A program made the position numbers and the translations under genes. Shown here one piece after another: positions 8,680-16,331 of a DNA stretch of 36,925 nucleotides; within the stretch, counting starts at the first letter, position 1; every line of letters starts with the position of its first letter. Source of the DNA: Flammeovirgaceae bacterium (lineage in GTDB: Bacteria > Bacteroidota > Bacteroidia > Cytophagales > Cyclobacteriaceae); NCBI GenBank assembly GCA_023251155.1, contig JAHEZH010000046.1, positions 1 through 36,925 on the forward strand. The letters are read 5' to 3'. The notes beneath the pieces are model-generated. The model made no database searches, was not told the DNA's origin, and saw only the letters and a list, made by a program, of their open reading frames with translations.

Positions 8680-9564
8680 ATGAATAAATCCATTCTTATC
8701 TTATTTATTTTCATCATTATCCTTTCGGGATGTGCCCAGGATAAAAAAGACTATATCGTTACTATCAAAACCAACTACGGTGACATGGTGGCGATCCTTT
8801 ACGATGAAACACCCTTGCATAAAAAGAATTTCATCAAGCTGGCTCAGGAACATTATTATGACAGCCTGTTGTTTCATCGGGTCGTACAGGGCTTTATGAT
8901 TCAGGGAGGCGATTCCAATTCCAAGAAAGCGCAACCGGGCGTACAATTAGGAACCGGTGAAATCGGCTACACCATCCCTGCTGAATTCAACAGCCGGCTT
9001 TTTCACGAACGTGGTGCCTTGTGCGCTGCCCGCCAATCGGACGAAGTGAATCCCACCAAAGCTTCCAGTGGAAATCAGTTTTATGTGGTGCAGGGGAAAG
9101 TGGTTAAGCCGGAAGAAATGAAATTGATGCAATTCGATCAGCGAAAGCTGGGACAAGGCTTGCAGCAATACATTCAAAATCCGGCTCACCAAGCAACCAT
9201 GGATTCATTGAATCAGCTTTATGCAAGCCAGAACATGGCTGGCTTTGAAAACAAAGTATACAGCCTGGTGCCCCTGATTGAAAAAGAAACCGGACTCAAA
9301 ATCAAAAAAGAAGTTTCAGAAGAAAAAACCAAAGTGTACACTACTGTAGGAGGAACACCGTTTCTGGATGGTGATTACACTGTGTTTGGTAAAGTCATTC
9401 AAGGCCTGGATGTAGTCGATAAAATTGCCGCACTACAGGTAGATCCGATGAGTCGCCCGCAGGAAGATGTGCGCATGTTTGTTTCTGTAAAAGAAATGTC
9501 GCGAAAGAAAATTGAAAAGGAGTATGGATTTAAGTATCCGGACTTGGCCGTCAGTAAAAAATAA
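8680..9564 (+). CDS. Cyclophilin-type peptidyl-prolyl isomerase, lipoprotein
   Basis: The 294-residue protein has a lipoprotein signal with lipobox LSGC (Cys-18), so it should be anchored to an envelope membrane and fold periplasmic or surface proteins. Cyclophilin signatures are FHRVVQGFMIQGGD (65-78, with the catalytic Arg-67), the SSGNQFYVV block (129-137) and TPFLDGDYTVFGKV (226-239). Between the last two lies an insertion of roughly 75 residues (about 142-218), rich in Gln, Lys and Glu and probably helical. A further charged tail follows the domain. Such insertions are frequent in Bacteroidota cyclophilins as far as I recall, but the role is unknown. Confidence 0.92.
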   Translation: MNKSILILFIFIIILSGCAQDKKDYIVTIKTNYGDMVAILYDETPLHKKNFIKLAQEHYYDSLLFHRVVQGFMIQGGDSNSKKAQPGVQLGTGEIGYTIPAEFNSRLFHERGALCAARQSDEVNPTKASSGNQFYVVQGKVVKPEEMKLMQFDQRKLGQGLQQYIQNPAHQATMDSLNQLYASQNMAGFENKVYSLVPLIEKETGLKIKKEVSEEKTKVYTTVGGTPFLDGDYTVFGKVIQGLDVVDKIAALQVDPMSRPQEDVRMFVSVKEMSRKKIEKEYGFKYPDLAVSKK

Positions 9565-9591
9565 GATTGAATTCGTTGACAGCAGGGGCGG

Positions 9592-9624
9592 TTGACAAAA
9601 AACATTTCTCATAATCGTAAATTG
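9592..9624 (+). promoter_or_regulatory. Possible promoter of the RmlD-like gene
   Basis: TTGACA (from 9592) and TAAATTG (9618-9624) are separated by about 23 bases from the TTG, near the long limit for a Bacteroidota promoter. The predicted start is about 9628, a few bases before the ATG at 9636. GTTGACA also occurs at 9575-9581, a 16-base-period direct repeat with 9591-9597. Confidence 0.35.
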
Positions 9625-9635
9625 AACTATCACCA

Positions 9636-10538
9636 ATGAAAATACTTGTTACAGGCGCTAATGGATTACTGGGGCAGAAACTATGTCATTTACTCCTGGG
9701 CGATGAAACCATCGAATTGATTGCCACCACGCGCGGTAAACTGAATTTTGATTTACCAAGTGGAACATTTGTAGCGCTGGATGTCACCAATGAACACTCG
9801 GTAAATACGGTAATCATGCAAACTAAGCCCGATGTGCTTATCCATACAGCAGCGATGACCAATGTAGACAGTTGTGAATCCGAAAGAGAAGAATGCTGGA
9901 ACAACAACGTGAATGCAGTGGAATACCTCACGAAAGCGTGTGAAAAGAATAACGTGCATCTTATTCATGTCTCCACCGATTTCATTTTTGATGGCAACCA
10001 TGGACCGCTGGATGAAGAAGCCATACCCAATCCGGTAAGCTATTATGGAGAAAGTAAACTGGCTGCAGAAATCATTGTACAGCGCAGCAAGACCAACTGG
10101 GCCATACTACGAACAATATTGGTGTATGGTGTTACCAAAGACATGAGCCGTTCGAACATTGTGTTGTGGGTAAAGAAGAGCCTTGAAGAAGGCAAGACGA
10201 TCAATGTAGTGAACGATCAATGGAGAACACCCACACTGGCAGAAGATCTGGCCATGGGGTGCTATCTCGCAGCAAAACAGAAAGCGAAAGGCATCTATAA
10301 CATCTCCGGCGAGGAACTGATGACGCCCTACGACATTGCTATTGAAACCGCTACGTTTTTCAAGCTGGATAAGTCTCTGATCAGGCAGGCGGACTCAAGT
10401 AATTTCAAACAACCTGCGAAGCGCCCGGCCAAAACAGGATTCATCATTACCAAGGCACAGAAAGAACTAGGTTATCTGCCCCATTCTTTTCATGAGGGCC
10501 TGGCAGTGGTGGACTCACAGTTGAATGCGTTGAGATAG
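9636..10538 (+). CDS. RmlD-like NAD(P)-dependent sugar reductase (extended SDR)
   Basis: The 300-residue protein is an extended short-chain dehydrogenase of the dTDP-4-dehydrorhamnose reductase type. It shows the nucleotide-binding TGANGLLG (6-13), HTAAMTNVDSCE (70-81), HVSTDFIFDG (111-120) and catalytic Tyr-137/Lys-141 in YYGESK. RmlD makes dTDP-L-rhamnose, but no rmlA, B or C is nearby, and many Bacteroidota encode this reductase outside rml clusters, so the substrate is uncertain. It stands alone between the cyclophilin gene (71-base gap) and the repeat-like region at 10543-10729. Confidence 0.85.
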   Translation: MKILVTGANGLLGQKLCHLLLGDETIELIATTRGKLNFDLPSGTFVALDVTNEHSVNTVIMQTKPDVLIHTAAMTNVDSCESEREECWNNNVNAVEYLTKACEKNNVHLIHVSTDFIFDGNHGPLDEEAIPNPVSYYGESKLAAEIIVQRSKTNWAILRTILVYGVTKDMSRSNIVLWVKKSLEEGKTINVVNDQWRTPTLAEDLAMGCYLAAKQKAKGIYNISGEELMTPYDIAIETATFFKLDKSLIRQADSSNFKQPAKRPAKTGFIITKAQKELGYLPHSFHEGLAVVDSQLNALR

Positions 10539-10542
10539 TCGG

Positions 10543-10729
10543 TCACAGAGTCCGAGACGAGACGCTGTGAAGACAAACCCATTTGATGAACGTCATTGAG
10601 AACGAGGGACGATTGAAGCAATCCGTCACTACGAAGCTGCATCGACAACTCCCGTTCAAAGTTGTCTACTTCGTACAATATAGCTAACGGCTATCGTAGT
10701 TCGGGAACTGCTTCGTGCTTCGCGGTGAC
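10543..10729. repeat. Structured intergenic repeat-like element between convergent genes
   Basis: This non-coding stretch is full of inverted repeats. TCACAG...CTGTGA (10543-10570) forms a hairpin. GTCACTACGAAGC (10625-10637) and GCTTCGCGGTGAC (10717-10729) are imperfect inverse copies (11 of 13). Inside them are GACAACT/AGTTGTC (10644-10666) and ATAGC/GCTAT (10680-10694). The wording CGTCATTGAGAACGAGGGAC and TTCGTGCTTCGCGGTGAC resembles dispersed REP-like intergenic repeats seen in many bacterial genomes. It could terminate or insulate the two convergent genes. Copy number cannot be judged from one window. Confidence 0.55.
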
Positions 10730-10734
10730 AACTG

Positions 10735-13089
10735 CTACTTCTTCGCATCCAGTACTTCCTTATAACTCACCAGCTTTATCCCCTTGCGCAGAATCGCTTC
10801 TTTCACTTTCTCGCTGGTGAACATGGTTGTTACATCCTGGCGGCCCTCGGCTACATCTTCGTAACCAATGTGAGAGATGGCTTTCAGTTCAGCATCATTC
10901 AATCCGGGATGTTCGAGATAAACATAGGTCTTGCCAGACTCCAGTTTATCCAGCATCTGAATAAATGCTTCGATGCGCTGTTCGGTATTTTTATTTTTGA
11001 AATCAAAGCCAACGTAACTGATCTCATATTCTTTGGCCGCTTCCGTATCCACCATGGGCAGATTATATTCTTTAGCCAGTTTAGCCGTTACTGCTTTTAA
11101 TTGCGGATCAAACGCCAGTGCATTCATGTGCCCTGAAACATGACTCAGCTGAGGAATGTATTTCTTTGCCATCTCAATCTGTGCGCGCATTTCTTTTTCG
11201 ACATCTTCGATCTTCCATGCGTTATCCAGTACGGCCTGCTTGGGATAATCCTTATTTGGATAAATCATGGGATAGAAATAACCATCTTCATTGCGCAGAC
11301 TTGGAGCCGCCGTAAGGGGCCTCCACTTTACATTATCCCACTCACTGGTGATGGCAAAATGTAATCCTACATCCACACCCGGATTTTGTTTCAATAGCTT
11401 CACTGCTTCGGGGAACCACGGTGAGGGAACAATGACTTCAATGGAAGTTTCAATGCCTTGTTTGTATGATTTGATCAAGGCCTGATTTCCGGAGTGCGAA
11501 TAGCCCATATCATCACCGCGTACAATCAGGCGGGGTGGATCAACCAATGGTTTTTCCGTGATTCCTCGGAAGATCTTTCTCTTCTCATTTCGATTAAACA
11601 GTGTTTGAAAATCAACCGACACTGCATCATCTTCAAACGTGCATTGAATCACTTCATGGTGCGGACTTTCCTCGTAACGTAAAACGAGTTCCAGTGTCTT
11701 GTCATCTTTCCATGAATAGCTGCCTGCATATTGGAATGCTGGCAATCCCACTCTGTTATGAACAGCAGCCGCTACCAGATAAGGTCCTTTTCTTTTTGTT
11801 TCACCCTGCACCCATTTTCCTGCTCCAAAATCAAATGAATAATCAATGCCATCTTCATTCAAAACGACATGACAGTTATTATTCTTAAAATCAAAGCTCA
11901 GGTGGTTAACACTACTGCCATTCGTTACAATGTTGTATTTCTTTCCTGAAATACTCCCCTCCAATGATGTATTGGCATTACTTGTTTTCAACGGCAATGC
12001 GAGCTTCGCCAATCGTTCCTTAAGTTGCCTGCTTGCTGCCGGGCTTGCCCATTTTCCTGTCTTGAATGCGGGAAGAAGATGGTCCCAGATCAAGTTCAAT
12101 TCTCCCTGCATATCGGGTGTTTCAGCCGTAATAATGACTACCGCATCCTGATCGGGCCACACTAAAATGTACTGGCCAAATGCACCATCGCCTCGATACG
12201 AATGATGCCTGCTTCTCCACATTTGATAACAATAGCCTTGCAGCCAGTCACTGGAATCCTTTTTAGTCTGTGGTGCTTTGGGGTCTTGTTCAATCTTGAT
12301 GGTACTCGCTTCCTCCACCCACTTTGCTGGTAAAATCTGTTTTCCATTCCACATTCCCTTTTGCAAAAACAACTGACCGAACTTGGCCATGTCTTCCGTC
12401 TTCAACCGCAAGCCCCAGCCACCGGTGTTCACACCAGCAGCATCGGTTTCCCAATCGACACCTTTGATACCTAACGGAGCAAACAGACGAGGTTGCAGAT
12501 AGTCAATTACTTTTTGCCCGGTTACTTTCTGCACAATAGCTGAAAGCATATACGTGGCGGCTGAGTTATAAAGAAACTTTGAACCGGGCTGATCAAGAAT
12601 AGGCGTCTTTAAAAATGTTTTCACCCACTGCTGACTGACTACAACAGGGCCGGTTGGATCTGGCGCTTGCCCCGCAGTCATGGTCAATAAATGTTTGATA
12701 CGTAGCTCAGCAAGGTAAGGGCTCACTTGAGCTGGTACATCTTCCGGAAAGAAAGAGATCACTTTATCTTCCACGGTTATTTTCTTTTCTGTTACCGCAA
12801 AACCAATAGCGGTGGCCGTAAAACTTTTGCTCACCGAATACATGGTATGAACTAAATCAGGACGGTACGGATTCCACCAACCTTCGGCTATGACTTTACC
12901 ATGGCGCAAGATCATGATGCTATGAAACTCATGTTCACTTTTTGCAGCCGCATCCAGAAACTGAATGATCCCTTCTGACGAAACGCCTTCTGCCTCGGGT
13001 GTGCTTCGGGGTAGTGAACCGGTTTGAGCTAAAAGCGGAAAAGAAATTACGAAGACAAGGAAGGGAAGAATTCTTTTGAATGGTATCAT
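10735..13089 (-). CDS. Two-domain secreted protein: beta-lactamase-like serine hydrolase fused to ChbG/YdjC-like deacetylase
   Basis: The product is 784 residues from the ATG at 13089; the open frame starts seven codons earlier at a GTG. A signal peptide (IPFKRILPFLVFVISFPLLA) opens it. Residues about 30-345 are a class C beta-lactamase/esterase-like domain with SxxK (Ser-85, Lys-88 in YSVSKS), YN (Tyr-174, Asn-175) and GDGAFGQ (300-306) near the third motif. Residues 375-505 look like a beta-rich linker. Residues 518-784 resemble ChbG/YdjC, with RGDDMGYSH (Asp-526, Asp-527), GLHF (His-577) and HVSGHMNA (His-650, His-654) as likely metal ligands. ChbG deacetylates chito-oligosaccharides. Either domain's substrate here is unknown. 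It lies 49 bases after permease 1 and is probably in its transcript. Confidence 0.88.
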   Translation of the reverse strand: MIPFKRILPFLVFVISFPLLAQTGSLPRSTPEAEGVSSEGIIQFLDAAAKSEHEFHSIMILRHGKVIAEGWWNPYRPDLVHTMYSVSKSFTATAIGFAVTEKKITVEDKVISFFPEDVPAQVSPYLAELRIKHLLTMTAGQAPDPTGPVVVSQQWVKTFLKTPILDQPGSKFLYNSAATYMLSAIVQKVTGQKVIDYLQPRLFAPLGIKGVDWETDAAGVNTGGWGLRLKTEDMAKFGQLFLQKGMWNGKQILPAKWVEEASTIKIEQDPKAPQTKKDSSDWLQGYCYQMWRSRHHSYRGDGAFGQYILVWPDQDAVVIITAETPDMQGELNLIWDHLLPAFKTGKWASPAASRQLKERLAKLALPLKTSNANTSLEGSISGKKYNIVTNGSSVNHLSFDFKNNNCHVVLNEDGIDYSFDFGAGKWVQGETKRKGPYLVAAAVHNRVGLPAFQYAGSYSWKDDKTLELVLRYEESPHHEVIQCTFEDDAVSVDFQTLFNRNEKRKIFRGITEKPLVDPPRLIVRGDDMGYSHSGNQALIKSYKQGIETSIEVIVPSPWFPEAVKLLKQNPGVDVGLHFAITSEWDNVKWRPLTAAPSLRNEDGYFYPMIYPNKDYPKQAVLDNAWKIEDVEKEMRAQIEMAKKYIPQLSHVSGHMNALAFDPQLKAVTAKLAKEYNLPMVDTEAAKEYEISYVGFDFKNKNTEQRIEAFIQMLDKLESGKTYVYLEHPGLNDAELKAISHIGYEDVAEGRQDVTTMFTSEKVKEAILRKGIKLVSYKEVLDAKK

Positions 13090-13138
13090 GCTACTAGGGT
13101 TAATGATCACTACATGAAAATGCTATCATTACACTAAG

Positions 13139-14539
13139 TTAGTCCTTCTTATTGCGTACGGCAAAATAATAAAGCGGAATTCCGATCAATGTAATGATCA
13201 ATCCAGGCCAGGTAAATTTGGGTTTGTAGATGATGAGAAAGGTACAGAACGCACTTCCCATCAGTACATAGAGTGAGGCAATCCATGGATAACCAAATGC
13301 TTTATAGGGTCGCTCGGCATTAGGCATCTTCCTGCGCAGAACAACTATTCCTAGTATTGAGATTACGTAAAACAGGATCACCACAAAAGACACCATGTCC
13401 AGTAAATCGCTATAGCGGCCGCTAAGACACCAGACGCACGCTAACAGGCATTGCACCCATAATGCAGTCTGTGGTACAGCAAAGCGATTCAGTTCACCTG
13501 CTTTGCGAAAGAACAATCCATCCTTTGCCATGGCGTAATAGACGCGGGCTCCTGATAAGATCAATCCATTGTTACAGCTGAAGGTGGAGATCATGATCAT
13601 CACCGCTATTAACACGCTACCTATGTCTCCGAAGATATAATGCGAAGCGGCTACGGCTACACGGTCTTTCAATGCAAAGGCAATTTCATTCATGGGCAGC
13701 ACAGCGGTGTACATGATGTTCGTAAGACTGTAAACTACGGCTACAATCAATGTTCCGAAGAACAGACTCAATCCCAGGTTACGTTGTGGATTTTTTACTT
13801 CACCGGCAATGAAGGTGACATTGTTCCACGCGTCACTGCTGAAAAGTGATCCTGCCAAAGCAGAAGCAATAGCACCAATTACGGCAACACCTGCATAATC
13901 CGTTACCGAACCATCCTTATTGATCTTGTGCATATCCCAGGCATTGGTCCAGTTGGCATCCCACACTTCACCACGCATCATCACAAAACCGAATACAATC
14001 AACCCGACTAAACACGAAATCTTAATGACCGTAAATGAGGTCTGGATACGCTTGCCCCCTTGTATACCTCGTGTATTAATAAAGGTGAGGAGCACGATAA
14101 TACAAATCGATAAAGCCTGTGCCGGCGATACTTTGAGAAATCCAACATCAACCAGAATCCGATCCTCACTAACGGCAGGAATGAGGTAGGCGGTGAACTT
14201 GGAGAATGCCACACCTACTGCTGCAATGGTTCCGGTTTGTATCACAGCAAACAAACTCCATCCGTAAAGGAAGCCGGTTAACGGACTGAATGCTTCTTTG
14301 AGATAAATGTATTGCCCACCCGCTTTGGGAAACATGCCACTGAGTTCACCATAACTGGTGGCGGCACACATCGTCATGAATGCGGTGATGAGCCAGATCC
14401 CAATAAGCCAACCTGCACTACCTACGGTGCGCGAGATATCGGCACTGACAATAAAAATTCCGGAGCCGATCATGGAACCAGCCACGATCATGGTAGCGTC
14501 CCACAGACTGAGCCGGGGTTTGAATGTAGTCTCGCTCAT
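13139..14539 (-). CDS. APC-superfamily amino acid permease 1
   Basis: The 466-residue protein has about 12 membrane helices and the LAT-like APC signatures MIVAGSMIGSGIFIV (17-31), SYGELSGMFPKAGGQY and FSSDAWNNVTFIAGEVKNP. Members exchange or import neutral amino acids with cations at the inner membrane; the substrate cannot be read. It is a close tandem paralogue of the permease gene upstream on the same strand: about 96 of the first 121 residues agree by hand count. The loop around residues 195-215 is shorter than in the paralogue. The beta-lactamase/YdjC fusion gene follows after 49 bases. A perfect inverted repeat sits just upstream. Confidence 0.9.
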   Translation of the reverse strand: MSETTFKPRLSLWDATMIVAGSMIGSGIFIVSADISRTVGSAGWLIGIWLITAFMTMCAATSYGELSGMFPKAGGQYIYLKEAFSPLTGFLYGWSLFAVIQTGTIAAVGVAFSKFTAYLIPAVSEDRILVDVGFLKVSPAQALSICIIVLLTFINTRGIQGGKRIQTSFTVIKISCLVGLIVFGFVMMRGEVWDANWTNAWDMHKINKDGSVTDYAGVAVIGAIASALAGSLFSSDAWNNVTFIAGEVKNPQRNLGLSLFFGTLIVAVVYSLTNIMYTAVLPMNEIAFALKDRVAVAASHYIFGDIGSVLIAVMIMISTFSCNNGLILSGARVYYAMAKDGLFFRKAGELNRFAVPQTALWVQCLLACVWCLSGRYSDLLDMVSFVVILFYVISILGIVVLRRKMPNAERPYKAFGYPWIASLYVLMGSAFCTFLIIYKPKFTWPGLIITLIGIPLYYFAVRNKKD

Positions 14540-14555
14540 TGGTTTAGGCTGAAAT

Positions 14556-14590
14556 CAGGTTTAATATAAAACTTTCCAGAATTAAACCTG
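14556..14590. promoter_or_regulatory. Perfect 10-bp inverted repeat upstream of permease 1
   Basis: CAGGTTTAAT (14556-14565) and ATTAAACCTG (14581-14590) are exact inverse copies separated by 15 bases. They lie 17-51 bases before the permease 1 start. There is no T-run on the minus strand, so a terminator is unlikely; an operator or leader hairpin is possible. The rest of the gap (14591-14820) holds no gene I can see. On the minus strand a weak hairpin before an eight-T run near 14729-14736 might end permease 2. Confidence 0.45.
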
Positions 14591-14820
14591 TTACCGATTG
14601 TCATTACGCCAATGGAAATCATTTAATAGAGCTGGGCTCATGTGCTTCTCTTCGAGATCGTACAGCTATTATGCGCGCTTGTTTAGATAGTATTTCATAT
14701 CCAACCAGCAGTCGCGCATTCAGGAATTAAAAAAAACTCCACAATCGCGGCTGCCAGTACCCTATAATTTCCGATTCCCACCTCCGCGGCAAAGCAGTAA
14801 CTTAATCGAGCGACGAGTCA

Positions 14821-16242
14821 CTATGCCTTCCTGCGATTCACCGCGATATAATACAAAGGAATACCGATCAGCGTGATAATCAACCCCGGCCAGGTATAGC
14901 CGGGCTTGTAGATGATCAACAAAACACAGAAGGCTGTTCCCATCAGTATGTAAAGCCCAGGAAGGAAGGGGTAGCCAAATGCTTTGTAGGGGCGTTCTGT
15001 TTTGGGTTGTTTTTTACGAAGGATGAAAATGCCAGCGATGGTCAATGTATAGAAGATCACCACCACAAATGAAATCATATCGAGTAAACTGCCGTATTCA
15101 CCACTTAAGCAAAGCAGTGAAGCGACAATACACTGCGCCCACAGTGCCCACTCAGGTACGGCATTGGCATTCAGGTCTTTTGCTTTTTTGAAAAAGAGAC
15201 CATCGTTGGCCATCGTATAATAAACCCGTGCGCCTGCCAATACCAATCCATTGATACAACCAAACGTAGAAACCATGATCAAGACCGCAATCACCATCTT
15301 ACCCGAGTCACCAAAAATCTGATTGGCTGCTGCTATAGCCAGCCGGTCGGCTTTGGGATAAGCAATTTCATTCAGTGGCAACACGTAGATGTACATGAGG
15401 TTGGCCGTTACATACAAAACGGTAACGATCAGCGTACCCAGAAACAAACTCAACCCGATGTTGCGTTTGGGGTTTTTAATTTCACCAGCAATGAAGGTAA
15501 CGTTGTTCCAGGCATCGCTGCTGAATAATGAACCCGTCATGGAAGCAGCGATCGCGCCAAGCAATGCTACCCCACCAATTTCTGTCCAGCCGGTAGGAAC
15601 TTTGCCAGCACCTCCTTCGCCCAGATCCTGCATCGACTTCAAACCGAGCTTCCAGTTTTCATCCCAGTAGTTTTGCTTCACCAGAATAAATCCAAAAACA
15701 ATCAACCCGAATAGCGCAATCAGTTTGGAAATAGTAAAAACCGATTGAATGGTTTTCCCTTCTTTAACACCACGCGTGTTGATGTAGGTTAAAATAATAA
15801 TGATCAGAATGGAGGTGAGTTGTGCAGCCGATATGGAAAACGATCCTGACTCAAAAAGTTTATTGTTCTCTCCCACCCATGGTACGAGGTAAGCAGTGAA
15901 ACGCGCGAAGGCAACGCCCACTGCGGCAATGGTCGCCGTTTGTATTACAGCAAAGAAACTCCAGCCATAAAGAAAACCCATCAATGGATTATAGGCTTCT
16001 TTCAGATAAACGTATTGGCCTCCGGCTTTAGGAAACATCCCACTCAGCTCACCATAGCTTACCGCTGCGGTAATGGTCATGAAACCGGTAATCAGCCATA
16101 CCGCAACAAGCCATCCAGGGCTACCTACATTTCGTAAAATATCAGCACTTACAATAAAGATACCCGAGCCGATCATCGATCCGGCTACAATCATGGTTCC
16201 ATCCCACAACCCCAGTACGGGTTGAAATTTCTTTTCGCTCAT
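14821..16242 (-). CDS. APC-superfamily amino acid permease 2
   Basis: This 473-residue, roughly 12-helix transporter is the paralogue of permease 1, with the same MIVAGSMIGSGIFIV, SYGELSGMFPKAGGQY and SSDAWNNVTFIAGEIKNPKR blocks. It carries a few extra residues in the mid-protein loop (SMQDLGEGGAGKVPTGW) where the paralogues differ most, a region that often faces outside and may tune substrate choice. It is probably transcribed separately from the upstream phosphatase because of the hairpin at 16263-16306. A CAAAGGTA on the plus strand (16306-16313) reads as a TAnnTTTG box for it, but no matching -33 box is evident. Confidence 0.9.
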   Translation of the reverse strand: MSEKKFQPVLGLWDGTMIVAGSMIGSGIFIVSADILRNVGSPGWLVAVWLITGFMTITAAVSYGELSGMFPKAGGQYVYLKEAYNPLMGFLYGWSFFAVIQTATIAAVGVAFARFTAYLVPWVGENNKLFESGSFSISAAQLTSILIIIILTYINTRGVKEGKTIQSVFTISKLIALFGLIVFGFILVKQNYWDENWKLGLKSMQDLGEGGAGKVPTGWTEIGGVALLGAIAASMTGSLFSSDAWNNVTFIAGEIKNPKRNIGLSLFLGTLIVTVLYVTANLMYIYVLPLNEIAYPKADRLAIAAANQIFGDSGKMVIAVLIMVSTFGCINGLVLAGARVYYTMANDGLFFKKAKDLNANAVPEWALWAQCIVASLLCLSGEYGSLLDMISFVVVIFYTLTIAGIFILRKKQPKTERPYKAFGYPFLPGLYILMGTAFCVLLIIYKPGYTWPGLIITLIGIPLYYIAVNRRKA

Positions 16243-16254
16243 GTGAGGTCAGGT

Positions 16255-16306
16255 TATTAAAAGGCGGAAGATATTGATTTCATTTCAAAACCAATATGCT
16301 TCCGCC
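16255..16306 (-). terminator. Terminator of the PafA-like phosphatase gene
   Basis: On the minus strand GGCGGAAG-C-ATATTG pairs with CAATATCTTCCGCC: a 14-bp stem with one bulge and a 15-base loop, followed by TTTTAATAA. It begins 26 bases after the phosphatase stop. It also lies in the leader of permease 2, whose possible -7 box overlaps its outer edge, so a leader role is an alternative. Confidence 0.7.
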
Positions 16307-16331
16307 AAAGGTAGTTTAGGTATTGATCGTA

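Noticed and set aside
14591-14820. Possible RNA gene in the permease intergenic gap
   Set aside because: I found no tRNA-like cloverleaf or T-loop, and no convincing promoter; only a weak hairpin with a T-run.
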